From Cladorrhinum sp. PSN259 (Eukaryota > Ascomycota > Sordariomycetes > Sordariales > Podosporaceae), in assembly GCA_033725935.1 (NCBI GenBank), contig MU867134.1, positions 83,063 through 147,062 on the forward strand: a DNA stretch of 64,000 bases, given 5' to 3'. Within the stretch, counting starts at the first letter, position 1; each line of letters begins with the position of its first letter. Made by a program: the position numbers and the translations under genes. The notes under the pieces were generated by a model. The model was not told where the DNA came from and searched no databases. It worked only from the letters and a program-made list of their open reading frames with translations. Below are positions 1-10,091 of the stretch, piece after piece.

Positions 1-2
1 CT

Positions 3-1775
3 GCCGCCACTGCCGCCCTCAAAGCAGCCGTCAAGATTTCACAGCTAACCCAAGCCAAGACCGGTCTCGAGGCCGACAAGGTGGTGCTGGAGAAGGCCAA
101 GGTCGACAACGAAACCGAGATTGCTCAACTCAAGGAGAGGGTTGACAACTTGGATGCCCTGAAGAAGAAGCTCGAGGAGGAATTGGAGGCTGCCAACAAG
201 GAGCTTGGTGAGCTCAAGACAACACTCGAGCAGAAGAACCTCAAGATCGAGAGCCTGGAGGAGTCGCTCCGGATCGCCGAGGAGCAGATCGCCTCACTTC
301 AGCAGACTGTGGAGGAGAAGAACTCTCAGATCGAGGAGCTTCACACGAAGCTCACTTCAGAGAGTGTGAGGGCCGAGAAGGCGGAGGCACACGGTCAGGA
401 CCTTCAGAACCGACTGGACGATACGGAGCAAAACCTTCGCATCACCGAGGACAAACTCGCCGACCTTGAGGAAATGAGAATTGAGATGGAGACCGATAGC
501 GAGGACACATATGTTGCGATTCTCGACAAGATCTGGACCACCATCGTCACCCTCGTTGAGAGCACCTTCAGACCCGACATTGATGAGCAAATTCTGGCCG
601 ACCCTTCGTGCTGGAACAATCTTCGGAATTCACCATACCTCAAGCACGCAACGCAGCTCCAGGTCCCTCTCCCGCAATCCAACACCCCGGCCGCCAAAGG
701 CATGCGAATCAGCGCCGTCCTGGCAGTTCTCTCTCGCGCCATGCACCGGCACATCTTCCGACCAGTTTACCTCTTTGACGATGATGACGAAAACATTGTC
801 AAATTCCTCCGCCTTCTCGAAGATGACGACCCGACCCGCGAGGCTCACATCCGCGCCACCTTGTTGGCAGCGATGCCTGAACGGCAGGAGGAACAGGGTG
901 CTCGTAGGGTCAAGACGGTGGTTCGTGAGGTTTCGTGGCTGGTCCAACACCTGCTCAGCGCTTTGCAGTATGAGGCATTCTGTTCCGGTCTTGAGGCCGC
1001 ATGCAAACTTTCCTGCGAACAGTGGATGCACATTCAAGTCGCACAGATGAAGATCGAGCCATATTTCGGTCCACCTTACGATGACTTTGACTGGCAGGTG
1101 CTGGATCTCCCCGAGTTTGCTGATGCCGTCGAGAACAACCAGGGAATGCCTCAGGAGCCTGAGGGCTCGGTGGAGACGCCAGCCGTTCCAGATGATAGGC
1201 TGGAAACCATTGAGGCGACTCCTACTACCAGCGCTGTGGGAGTGACGAGTGAGAATTCCGATGATAAACAGCAGCAGCAGCAGGAACAGAACGGATACGA
1301 TGATCTGCGGGATGCTGGCGTCGACGACGAGGAGATGATGGAGGGCGAGGTGGATCCGGATGAGATTTTGCTCGTTGTTTGGCCAAGCATGTGTTGCGTT
1401 GAGAACGGGGAGCTCATGTCCATCACTCAAGGCTTGGTCATTTCCAAGGAACAGGCACGGCCGGCGCTAGAGGAGACGAGGGTGCGGTCCAAGACGATTC
1501 AGAGGCCGGGTTCGAGACGTGCTAGGACCATGTCGATGGCTGCGCAGAGCAGGACGACAAGCCCACAGAGGAAGGTGCCGGTGGTGAATCATTTCATGAT
1601 GGCCGCCAGGGCGCTCTCTGATAATGCGGCTGATGACCTCCCGACGCCAGGTCCAATGTCGCCAGTTCCGGCTACGGCCCCAGTGACTCCAGGTCCAGTG
1701 ACTCCAGGCCCAGGAACACCAAGTCCCCCGACTGCGCCGGCAACGATGACAACAACGGCAGCATCGGAGACCTGA
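3..1775 (+). CDS. Coiled-coil protein with conserved helical C-terminal region, 5'-truncated by window edge
   Basis: The frame is open from base 3, so the start codon lies outside the window; 590 residues are visible, ending at TGA 1773-1775. The first ~160 residues are an almost uninterrupted E/K/L heptad-rich coiled coil. Residues ~165-350 form a non-coiled, Trp/Leu-rich region beginning near DKIWTTIVTLV and containing PLPQSNTPAAKGMR, which looks like a folded helical domain. The tail is low complexity: a KQQQQQEQ tract, an acidic patch (DDEEMMEGEVDPDE), Ser/Arg-rich sequence, and a repeated TPGP motif at the C terminus. The overall plan (long coiled coil, then helical domain) is also seen in the 12020-13854 protein. 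No catalytic motif is visible. A cytoskeletal or scaffold role is only a guess. Confidence 0.85.
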   Translation, partial: AATAALKAAVKISQLTQAKTGLEADKVVLEKAKVDNETEIAQLKERVDNLDALKKKLEEELEAANKELGELKTTLEQKNLKIESLEESLRIAEEQIASLQQTVEEKNSQIEELHTKLTSESVRAEKAEAHGQDLQNRLDDTEQNLRITEDKLADLEEMRIEMETDSEDTYVAILDKIWTTIVTLVESTFRPDIDEQILADPSCWNNLRNSPYLKHATQLQVPLPQSNTPAAKGMRISAVLAVLSRAMHRHIFRPVYLFDDDDENIVKFLRLLEDDDPTREAHIRATLLAAMPERQEEQGARRVKTVVREVSWLVQHLLSALQYEAFCSGLEAACKLSCEQWMHIQVAQMKIEPYFGPPYDDFDWQVLDLPEFADAVENNQGMPQEPEGSVETPAVPDDRLETIEATPTTSAVGVTSENSDDKQQQQQEQNGYDDLRDAGVDDEEMMEGEVDPDEILLVVWPSMCCVENGELMSITQGLVISKEQARPALEETRVRSKTIQRPGSRRARTMSMAAQSRTTSPQRKVPVVNHFMMAARALSDNAADDLPTPGPMSPVPATAPVTPGPVTPGPGTPSPPTAPATMTTTAASET

Positions 1776-2530
1776 AAGGGATGGGGACTGAGATTGACGG
1801 CGTGATGAGGATTATTTCATGGTGGTGGTTGTGGCATTTGACCTTGCCGATCAACTTCGACTCCCTCTTCTGGTATCTGAACTGAGGTCGGCAACTTGCA
1901 AAGCAGTTTTTTTTTTGAATGCTGGAGAGGGAGCGTGAGAATGCAACAAAGGCGTTTCTCATTCTTGTACACTGTTAGCCATGTTTTTGGATTTGGTTTC
2001 TTTTCTCAAAGTTTTGTTTTTGGGATGTGCATTTACATACATACACTGGGAGCGATTTAATGATTCATGACGACGCATCGGGACTTCGGGAGCATTTCAT
2101 TTTGCAATTCACTTTTTCTTCATTATTTGATATTCGGTGGCCAAGTGTGCACAAAAAGAGATTGGTGATGATCCGTAGATGGGGAAAAGTTTCAATTTAT
2201 TCAAGTTTTTGACCATGTTTCTGAAGATGAGTAAAAATGCTGGCACTTCCGGTTATGCCCGATAACGCTATAAGTTAAACAAGAAAAATGCTGGAAATGT
2301 GATCGAACGAAAATGAAGAAACTGATGATGAGATTACCCTCGGACTGGAGATCGGGAAATCGCCTGTCAGGTGGGTTGTGGCCTTGATTACATTTCTTCT
2401 AATCCTGTTAAGCTAATACTTTTAAGCATCTAGCATCTTGGGCTTGCTTTCCATGCTTCCCCCCGGCTGACTCTCGTCAGTAATTCCTCAATCCACAGTC
2501 GATAATCTCGATCGCTACGGCTCCTGGCAG
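1776..2530. other. Intergenic, 3' flank of coiled-coil gene
   Basis: AT-richer than the gene, with T-runs near 1908-1916. No reading frame with coding character was seen. Confidence 0.6.
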
Positions 2531-2707
2531 ATGTGGCTGGTCAACGTCCGGACATCAAGACTGGAAAGATTCCTCGAAGGCCAAGCTCCCCCTACACCGT
2601 ATTATCGCATACGTGGGGCAGCCACATCGAAGAGCTCACATCCGATGATGTTAACGAGGGAAACACCGATAAACCTGGCCTTGGTGAAGAGCTATCAGGC
2701 AGCGACT
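2531..2707 (+). pseudogene. HET-domain gene fragment, frameshifted
   Basis: From ATG 2531 the frame reads MWLVNVRTSRLERFLEGQAPP, the usual N terminus of heterokaryon-incompatibility (HET) proteins of the NWD2/HET-E type. After the second Pro codon the homology continues in another frame as YTVLSHTWG then IEELTSDDVNE, the hallmark HET opening motif, which implies loss of about one base near 2591. The shifted frame then runs through a DKPGLGEELSGSD-like stretch into a TAG at about 2705-2707. No recognisable remainder of the ~150-residue HET core follows, so this is a truncated and frameshifted relic. The start carries a plausible context (tggcagATG). HET genes are large, fast-evolving fungal families, and relics are common. 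Confidence 0.7.
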
Positions 2708-3586
2708 AGTGCATACCCAGCCTTCACCTCGGTGCACCGCAACTTCTCGTATTCACAACGTTACCTTGGCGCTTTGAAGCATGTATAATACGAGGCCGAA
2801 CTCGCTGCACTGTTTGAAAGGACGTTAGTCAGCTCTCATCCACCATGGTATAGTTCTTGATCGCCTTCAGCACCGTACCGTGACTGCGGTCTGGCTTAGC
2901 TACCTGCATGGACCTCTTGACCCATGCTGAGTCTTGATTTGATTCCGGACACTCGACAAGGGGTTGGCAATGGTAGCGGAAGATACCTTTGGCTCTCCAG
3001 GCGTTCTGCTGCGAAGCTCGTGTGATTACTGAGCTTCACGGGTCGCGAAATCGCCCCATTGGCGTGGCGAAAGATGGCGCGTCTGGTTCGTGGGACAAAA
3101 CAGTCAGCTAGCTTATTGACATAGTTCAACCATACCATGACAAGACTATTTGTTATTTCTTTCTAATTATCTTATATATTGGGGAGACTCCAATGGCATT
3201 TGAACTGCTATAGAAAGCTCTGAGCTCCGTGGATACTTCTGGCCTATTGACCCTGCGATGTCGTCTGCGGTGGCAGGGGAGTGTAGTGGACCGGTAACTT
3301 AGCCGGGCATTGGGTGGTATCGCAGATGATCGGCGCTTACGAGACTTAGACCTCGTATTCACCATGATGACGGCGTTGGCCAGCTTCGACTCAAACTTGG
3401 AGCTGAATGTTCTCGCTATTTCCGGACGGACTCAATGCCTCGCCTTACAAAGTTATCACAAATTGTGTCGTCGAGCGAGTATAAAAAGGGACCTGGTCTC
3501 CAATTCCTTAACTCTTTGGTATCATCAACATAATCATCACCACAACCTTCAGCCATCTTTCCGCCGAATTCCCCTCATTCACCACG
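2708..3586. other. Intergenic, promoter side of DUF7907-like gene
   Basis: No convincing coding sequence. Possible further decayed HET sequence between 2880 and 3140 could not be aligned with confidence. The 3' part holds the TATA box of the next gene and a CA-rich leader. Confidence 0.5.
3480..3489 (+). promoter_or_regulatory. TATA box of the 3587 gene
   Basis: TATAAAAAGG lies 98 bp upstream of the ATG, followed by a pyrimidine/CAAC-rich leader of the kind common before highly expressed fungal secreted-protein genes. Confidence 0.55.
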
Positions 3587-4327
3587 ATGCAAACTATTCT
3601 AGCCCTTGGACTCGCGGCGCTGGCCGCAGCTGCACCAGCCGCTCGACAGACTCCGCACTACCCTGCCACTTCGTTGTCCAAAGGCTTCCTCCTGATCGCC
3701 AACGTCACCGATCCGACCAAGGACCTCTCGCCCTCAGTCAACGGCTGGGTCGTCCAGACCGCGCACATCGGCCCACCCCTTAACGCTGCCGTGTTACAGT
3801 CGCCGGGAGCCACCGCGCCTGGCCGCATCTTTTACGAAAATGGCACTGCTGAGCGGGTGCGGTACGCCCAGAGCACCATCATCACTGATGGCGCGACGCC
3901 GCCCATACCCTTTGGCATCATCGTACAGAGCCCGACCGAGTTCGACACAGTCTACCCGACCGAGCACGACGTCTTTATCAACGGTGGCGCGGGCACGCCG
4001 ACGCGTATTGCGCAGTTTCCCAACCCGTATCCTGTCCTCGAGAACAACCAGGGCGTGGGCACCTTTGTGGCGTGCAACAACACAATTCCGTACTACGGCT
4101 ACAAGTTCATCACGATCAACTACGCGTACGCCACGTTCGAGGGACCCGATGGCGGGTACCAATACAACGCCAATATCCCTGAAGGATGCGCGCCCATTAC
4201 CCTGCTGCCGCAATGCACGACGCTGAATGAGCTGCCGCCTGATGCGTATGCCAGCCACGAGTTTGCCGCGACGGAGCGCTGCTATAACGATGTTGCGAGT
4301 ATTGACTGGAGCCAGTATGGGCCCTGA
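3587..4327 (+). CDS. Secreted protein, DUF7907-like
   Basis: 246 residues, intronless. MQTILALGLAALAAAAPAA is a clear signal peptide. The mature protein begins near TPHYPATSLSKGFLLIANVTD and contains NGTAERVRY, TPPIPFGIIVQSP and VGTFVACNNTIPYYG, which match my memory of the fungal secreted DUF7907 family. Several NxT/S sequons (NVT, NGT, NNT) and four Cys in the C-terminal third are consistent with an extracellular glycoprotein. No enzymatic motif is visible and the family's biochemical role is unknown to me. The ATG is preceded by caccacg and by a TATA box. Codon use is strongly GC-ending, suggesting high expression. Confidence 0.85.
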   Translation: MQTILALGLAALAAAAPAARQTPHYPATSLSKGFLLIANVTDPTKDLSPSVNGWVVQTAHIGPPLNAAVLQSPGATAPGRIFYENGTAERVRYAQSTIITDGATPPIPFGIIVQSPTEFDTVYPTEHDVFINGGAGTPTRIAQFPNPYPVLENNQGVGTFVACNNTIPYYGYKFITINYAYATFEGPDGGYQYNANIPEGCAPITLLPQCTTLNELPPDAYASHEFAATERCYNDVASIDWSQYGP

Positions 4328-5736
4328 ATTTAGGAAAAGGGGGGGGGTTGCGGGAGTAGGGAGTAACTGGGTCCATGTCAAGAAGTCATTGCCAACTTGA
4401 ACCCTGCACATGTTTTAGCCAGGAGGCCGTTTATAATGTTGTATGCTGTGCTATCTGAAGTTCTTAGCTAGAGACATGATAATAGATAATATACGAAGAC
4501 TGGGTAAAATTCCAATGCATAATAATATTGAAGTGTTATAATAAAGTGAGATGCAGGATCAAAGGCGTGGTTGCAGCCACAGCCCTCCAAATTGGGCAAA
4601 TGCAATTGGGACAAGCCATATCCACTACCTACATATTAATGCTTCGTGCTGCCAGAGTAACACATATATAGGTACCTATACAGAGAACTTTCAGAATAGC
4701 ACACCGAAGGCCAGTCGCAATGGTGATTGTCGGACTATCACACGTGGACGGTGACATGGCCGCAAATAAGAAAAAAGCTCGGATAATCTTTTTTTTTAAA
4801 TCCCAACTTATTACACGTTCTTTATCCCACCTCTCAAAGCTTAAGGTAAATTTCCATCCCAGCGCATAATCTTTTTTATCCCAGCATATAACTTTTATAT
4901 CCTAGCTTTAAAAAGCTTAGATAAACTCTCCATCCAACTTCTTAAAAAGCTCAGATAAGCTTTCTATACCGACTCTTAAAGCTCAGATAAATTTCCTATC
5001 CTAGTTGTGAAAGTTCAGATAAAATCTTATCCAAACTTACATCAAAATAATGAAAACTTGAGAATCGACTATTCCCTATCTCTAATAAAAACAAACAACC
5101 TGTTGTATTTTTTATATCGCCGGTTATGCACAATCATGCCCCATAGAGACAGCTTGCAAACTACTGGACGTTCTCTCGGCCGTATTATACCAGCTATGCC
5201 ACTTTGGCTCGCATTCTCAAGCCTTTTCCCCGAGCGAGTGTAGTGACTGATATTAAGACGTGATCCGGCAGATAGGGTGGATTTTCAGCTCGTGGAAGAA
5301 ACGTTGACAGTGATGATGGTGATAACAGCAAACGCTAGGCAGCCAAGCCCAACAGCAGCAACCAAAACCATATCCTGTCAAGCAAGAACTTCCATATCGC
5401 ACGAGGTGGCATCAACAGACCTGGCGGGGTCGTCAAAGTACGTGTGCTTTTTGATCATAGAGACAAATTTGAAGGAAACCACTCCTAATTCGGAGGTATA
5501 TATATCAATTGGATACATCTATTGGAAGATTTTATGCTTTTATGGCGGGGCACGAATGGTTGTAATTAATTTATGGTCCTTTAGCGCTACCACTGTACAT
5601 GTTAGACAAAAAAATAAAACTGACAGTGAGATTCCCGAATTTTGATACCGAAAGTCTTTTATTTGTCCTCACTGCTCAAGTTGGATAAGGATTGGATATG
5701 CCCGACTGGACCCCCAAGTCCCAGACAGGGGACCTC
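4328..5736. other. Long AT-rich intergenic region with degenerate tandem repeat
   Basis: Apart from the repeat cluster at 4769-5042, described separately, no coding sequence is convincing. Short frames near 5007-5645 are AT-driven and lack coding character. Confidence 0.6.
4769..5042 (+). repeat. Degenerate ~33-bp tandem repeat, cluster 1
   Basis: Eight to nine imperfect units, each starting TCC(C/T)A and carrying a core close to AAAGCTCAGATAAATTTC. Clear units begin near 4826, 4890, 4933, 4967 and 5000, with spacing of 31-34 bp. Units near 4769-4890 are more divergent or truncated. A second, shorter cluster with the same consensus lies at 7586-7675. Confidence 0.7.
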
Positions 5737-7086
5737 TTAAATACTAGGCTTAGCACAGCTCGCCACCAAATTCGTCCTCGTCCTCCCCGCAATAGTCGTC
5801 AACTCACTATCCGCCGGCCTCGTCACCTTCTTTCCGCTCGAATCACTCTCATGATCACCGGGTCCATAAAGCATCCAAGCGCTCAAAGGCCTCAACGTAC
5901 CGTGCTCCTCCGCCTTTAGCACACCACTACTCACCTTTCCAACCCTCTTCAACGCGCCTTCATAGCCAGCAGGCCACCCCCTGACAATCTCCTTGCCCAA
6001 ATTACCGGCAGCAACGAAAGCAGGAAACCTTTCCTGATCATCAAAGTCCCTCATGACGAACGGTGCCCTCGCGTAACCAAGCGGCAGTCTCGTGATATCG
6101 TGACTAGTAAATTTGACACCATCAAGCGAGTAAACCGCCTGTGAAGCATTCGACGGTCGTTCCCAAGGTAACCCCTGATCATTCCAGTACAAGAACCCCG
6201 TGATCCAGCCGCTGATATCGAGCGGTGCGGCGCCGCAGACAGAGGAATGGGAAGCGAAGACGATCGAATTCCAGAACCCTGTCGTTTCTTCCGAGTCGGG
6301 GGCGTCGAACGTGTTGACGAATCTTTTAAAGATGGGTCTGAGGCGAGCGTAGTACTCTGCCGGCTCCTTGCCGAATTCGGGCAAGCGTTCGAGCTTTTGT
6401 TGCAGTTTGACCCAGTCCTCACGGGAACCGAGGAGCGTTACCGACGGGAGGCCGCAGATTATTCCGCCTTCAAAGCGGAAGTAAGCCTTCATCAGTCCCA
6501 TCATCAGGATATTAGCGGTCATGACGTCGTTCTGTGTCGTCGTGGAGAAGTTGGGCAAAATCCAGTCCTTGAGCCACGGAGTCAAGACGCGGGATTGGAT
6601 CTCGTCCTTGAAGCGGAGCAGGACCTTGGTCCAGGTGTAGTCTTCTACGTAGATTGTTTCTTGCGCGGTGTGCTTGACGAAAAGATGGCGAACCTCCTCC
6701 GAGTGTGTCTGCATGTAGAAATTGAGTTGGGTCAAGACGGTGAACCATACTTCCTCTGGACGGATTTCGAGGTGCAGGTGTTCGCCCCACGCTTGGATTG
6801 CGCCGCGGATGAATGAATCCGAGGACGGGGAGAGGTTGGAGAAGTTGGTGGAGGCTGTTGAGGCGTCCAAGGTACCGGAGTAGGTTGAGAGGAGCAGGCG
6901 TGGAGGACCGAGTGTTGAGTTGGTCGGGGTGATGAATTCGAAAGGTGCCGAAGCACGTAAAAAGTCGGATGCTGAGAGAAGGGCAGGGGAGGAAGGGGCT
7001 TTGTAAGGGAGGGGTTTACCGCCTGGGAGGACTGTGATGCTTGCTGTTGCTGTCGAGAGCAACCCGAGAAGGAGGTGGATTTTCAT
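5737..7086 (-). CDS. Secreted DUF4419 protein
   Basis: 449 residues, intronless. MKIHLLLGLLSTATAS is a signal peptide. The middle carries strong DUF4419 signatures: SFIRGAIQAWGEHLHLEIRP, EEVWFTVLTQLNFYM, NDVMTANILMMGLMKAYFRF and the C-terminal SHSSVCGAAPLDISGWITGF. DUF4419 is widespread in fungi and present in some bacteria and protists; its function is not known to me. NFS and NAS sequons fit secretion. The C-terminal ~60 residues are more variable. The gene lies between the two repeat clusters at 4769-5042 and 7586-7675. Start choice: the first ATG of the frame and immediately before the signal peptide. Confidence 0.88.
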   Translation of the reverse strand: MKIHLLLGLLSTATASITVLPGGKPLPYKAPSSPALLSASDFLRASAPFEFITPTNSTLGPPRLLLSTYSGTLDASTASTNFSNLSPSSDSFIRGAIQAWGEHLHLEIRPEEVWFTVLTQLNFYMQTHSEEVRHLFVKHTAQETIYVEDYTWTKVLLRFKDEIQSRVLTPWLKDWILPNFSTTTQNDVMTANILMMGLMKAYFRFEGGIICGLPSVTLLGSREDWVKLQQKLERLPEFGKEPAEYYARLRPIFKRFVNTFDAPDSEETTGFWNSIVFASHSSVCGAAPLDISGWITGFLYWNDQGLPWERPSNASQAVYSLDGVKFTSHDITRLPLGYARAPFVMRDFDDQERFPAFVAAGNLGKEIVRGWPAGYEGALKRVGKVSSGVLKAEEHGTLRPLSAWMLYGPGDHESDSSGKKVTRPADSELTTIAGRTRTNLVASCAKPSI

Positions 7087-8558
7087 GGTGGACGAGTTTG
7101 CGTGAACAGAGAACTAAAATTCTTGTCTGGACAGAAGAAACGAGAACTACGAGGAGGGGTGAATGAAAAGCAGGCCATCTTATGCCTTTCGAGTGACTAA
7201 AAATACGAGAAACACGTCTTGGCTGTGTGCATTCCAGTATGTTACCGTCAACTTCGATGGAAGGTTGATGGGTAGCAGCACATGGTTTTCCTTCGGTGGT
7301 GGTATCTCCGAGAGATATTTGGGATTCAACATTTGATCGTATAGAGTACTGGTGACAGTAAGCCAAGGAATAGAAAATTGTAGAAGCGAGACTGCCTAGA
7401 CCAATATATCCGGGTAAGCAGTCCGGGACTTGCCTATTTTTGGATAAATACCAACACAAACCTGCAGCCAGACTTGGGGAAAGTGATGCTGGTGAAAACT
7501 TGGAACTTTGTGATCGACAGATGTTTGTGTTGCGGGGAAAACTCTTGGCTTGATTGAGGAAGGGATGAGGTGGGCATCAGGGATGAGCTGTGCCTTAAAT
7601 CTCAGGTAGACGTACCATCCCAACTCTTAAAAGCTCAGATCGACCTATCATCTCAGCTCTCAGAAATTCACTCACGGCAAATATTTGTGAATAGCTTCAT
7701 CTTATGACTCCTGTCTTGTTGAGGTTGAATGTGGAGATTACCTACGAAATATCTTGGCACGTACATACTCCCGCTCCTAACATGCTGTCATGTGAAGATA
7801 GCCAGCCACAAAAACGCCATCAACGCTGGAACCAACACTAGTGCCGGAGAACGGTACCATCTGACCAGGACAATAAAATTGAGCAATCTTTTTGGCATTC
7901 TTTTGGACTTGACCCTTATAATCAAGTGAATCCAATGAAATCCACCAAGAGTGCCTCCGAGTGGAATGCGTGCGTCCGAAATCCACTGCCGAGACTACAG
8001 GCCGTTTGCAAAAAGGGTCAATATCCACCAATGGTGAGTTCAAGTGGACCAGCAGTGTGTGTCTGCCTGCCTAGTCTAAATCCTCCCAAAGTGACGCTGT
8101 CATCAAAGCTTGAGAGTTGGTTGAACAGGAAGAGCAAAAGTTTAAAGTTTTCAACCATTCCCAGCTGGGATGAGAGATCAAATTGAGACCCTGCATCTGC
8201 TGCGTTTGCCAAGAAGGCATGGGTGCACTGATGGCCCAGGCTGGTTGACAGATTGTGGGGAAAGTTCCCCGCGTCACCGAAAGCCAAATGGGAAATGCCC
8301 TGGCAGTTGGATTGGACCAGGATTCCATGCGCCCAAGCTTGCAACAATTGGAACGCTAACGCCGGAATGCTCCCGATTTGGGCAACTGCTTTCTCAGTTC
8401 CCTGTCGCAGCGTGGGAATGAGATTCGCGCCAGAGACACTCAAGGCACATAAACAACCAGTCGCGCGCCCCTTTGTCCTTTCCTCGAATTCATCTTCCTG
8501 TTTTCTCTTGAGGGTTCATCAAATTTATCCCTAAACTTATCCAATATTCACCATCAAA
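7087..8558. other. Intergenic region between DUF4419 gene and 8559 gene
   Basis: Contains repeat cluster 2 (7586-7675). Overlapping frames on both strands around 8018-8443 exist but show no family signature and no clear coding bias. Otherwise nothing identified. Confidence 0.5.
7586..7675 (+). repeat. Degenerate ~33-bp repeat, cluster 2
   Basis: About three units. The best one, 7618-7650, begins TCCCAACTCTTAAAAGCTCA and matches the consensus of cluster 1 almost exactly. One unit before and one after are more diverged. Confidence 0.65.
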
Positions 8559-8945
8559 ATGGGTCTGCGGTTCTGGAAGAAAAAGCCTGCTCAAGGCAAT
8601 ACCACTGTCGCTGTTGAGAAGACAATCCCGGGATCCCCCCAGGGCACCATCTTTTTACATCAAGAGAAGCAATCAGCAGAGAAAATACGTCCACATCACC
8701 CCCCTGGAGGGGTCCCGATCCGACCGGACGTGAATCCGGCGTACTCGGCATACTCCACTCCGGCAGACCCCACCTGGGCCGACTCATTGACGCCAAAGTA
8801 CCTGCCGCCGGCTCTCCTCGAAGCCAAGTTGAAGGAGGAGGGCATCACCGACCCAGACGAAATTGCGCGAAGGAAGGCCGAGGAGGCACGGAAGAAGGCC
8901 GAACAGGATGAGCAAGAGCGAATGGATTTTTTGCAGATGATGTGA
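8559..8945 (+). CDS. Small hypothetical protein, basic N terminus
   Basis: 128 residues, intronless, ATG in good context (atcaaaATGG). It begins MGLRFWKKKP: Gly2 followed by a basic cluster, a pattern that can indicate N-myristoylation and membrane association, although Leu3 and the position-6 residue are not ideal. The middle is Pro/Tyr-rich (GGVPIRPDVNPAYSAYSTP, DSLTPKYLPPALLEAKLKEE). The C terminus is a charged amphipathic helix rich in E/K/R. No family is recognised. It looks like a conserved fungal small protein because it has uniform codon usage and a clean start and stop, but that is inference. Confidence 0.7.
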   Translation: MGLRFWKKKPAQGNTTVAVEKTIPGSPQGTIFLHQEKQSAEKIRPHHPPGGVPIRPDVNPAYSAYSTPADPTWADSLTPKYLPPALLEAKLKEEGITDPDEIARRKAEEARKKAEQDEQERMDFLQMM

Positions 8946-9293
8946 TTTTCGGCATCTCTCTTAGATCACCATCTTCATGTCTGAGGCGAAGCAATCGCCA
9001 AACCGCAACCGCAACCAACCGCAGCTGGTATTATTGGGTACCTGCATCACAACCAACCACCCCATGTGACCAAGGAATGCGGGTCTCGCTCTCCCTGGTG
9101 GAGCCGCGAGACCTGCGATAAAGTTTTCGTTCCGGACATCTCCATTCAATCTCCCGTCTCCCATTCCCCTCCAAAAACCCCGCCGCCAGACACCAATCTC
9201 AACTGTTTCCCGTTTCCCCGTTCAGAAAACATATTGCACCAACACTCATACCAACGCCAACGCCAGACCACCCTTTACCCACAATCCGTCATC
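8946..9293. other. Short intergenic region, leader of the 9294 gene
   Basis: C/T-rich stretch (about 9140-9200) followed by an A/C-rich segment, typical of a fungal 5' leader. Nothing else seen. Confidence 0.5.
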
Positions 9294-9476
9294 ATGCCCG
9301 AGCAAGACGCACCGATGTACACTTCCGAGGAGAAGCACTGGCTCGAAGTCAACTGGGGCGGCGAGTTCAAATTCTTGGCTGCCTATGGCCTTTCAATTCA
9401 CAAGGAGGAGGATCGGGAAGAGGGCAGACGGATCGCCCGAGCCATGATTGCTCAGGACGAGCAGAAAGAGACTTGA
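9294..9476 (+). CDS. 60-residue conserved-looking small protein
   Basis: MPEQDAPMYTSEEKHWLEVN then WGGEFKFLAAYGLSIHKEED and REEGRRIARAMIAQDE. The start is the ATG at 9294 after an A/C-rich leader; the frame is open upstream but without coding character. The pattern W-x(5)-GGEFKFL-x(2)-YGLSI-(H/Y)-KEEDREEG matches my memory of a small protein family repeated in Sordariomycete genomes, with no assigned function. It is soluble, acidic/basic mixed and mostly helical, with no signal peptide. It sits 350 bp after another short intronless gene on the same strand. Confidence 0.7.
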   Translation: MPEQDAPMYTSEEKHWLEVNWGGEFKFLAAYGLSIHKEEDREEGRRIARAMIAQDEQKET

Positions 9477-10091
9477 ATTGGGTTCTACCATTAGAGGGGG
9501 ACATACGACTTGGGGTGTGTTTAAATGACGGACGAGACCAACGCGATGTTGCAGCGAACCACTCTGACGGCAGTTGGGAGAAGAAAACCACGCTCTCCAC
9601 TTTGCATCACGACGATGCCCTTATTTCACACACAATGATACCCAATCGCTTTCAAAACATACAACCGCATGCCAAACCCTCAGGATCTGTCGAATATCAG
9701 CGATCAACAGCTCCTCAACAACGTCTCGGAAAAACCCCAGCGAAATCAACTTCTGACAATATTTAATTTACCCTATATTTTCTTCCCGCGTTCTGTAATC
9801 CAAATGTGACATGACTAAAAACCACTCATCTAATGACAAACAAACATTAACCACTCCCAACAACCAGTATACTAGCCTTTGGCCACCTAACCATGATATC
9901 TCGCAGTAAATATACATGTGCCCGGCGCTTTTTCTTTCCGTTTGGTGTTGAACTACTTTATTAGCTATCCTTTCTCATCCTCGGCCACGCTTCTCTCAGG
10001 TAGTTGATTTGGTCCTGCCTCCTTTCCCGCCTCTCTGTCTATCCCCTGTTGTACCTTCTGTTCCTCCTCATTTTCCAATTCCTGTCCCACC
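9477..10091. other. Convergent intergenic region
   Basis: 3' flanks of a plus-strand and a minus-strand gene. No coding sequence identified. Confidence 0.5.

Noticed and set aside
630..1430. 266-codon minus-strand frame inside the first gene
   Set aside because: Antisense shadow of a coiled-coil and helical-domain coding region.
3794..4411. 205-codon minus-strand frame opposite the DUF7907-like gene
   Set aside because: Arg-rich shadow; the plus strand has signal peptide, TATA box and family motifs.
4769..5042. CRISPR-like array
   Set aside because: Units are directly tandem without unique spacers, imperfect, and in a eukaryotic context.
8018..8443. Overlapping frames on both strands around 8.0-8.5 kb
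   Set aside because: No signal peptide, motif, or plausible leader; overlapping frames on both strands suggest chance in GC-balanced DNA. An uncharacterised small gene cannot be fully excluded.
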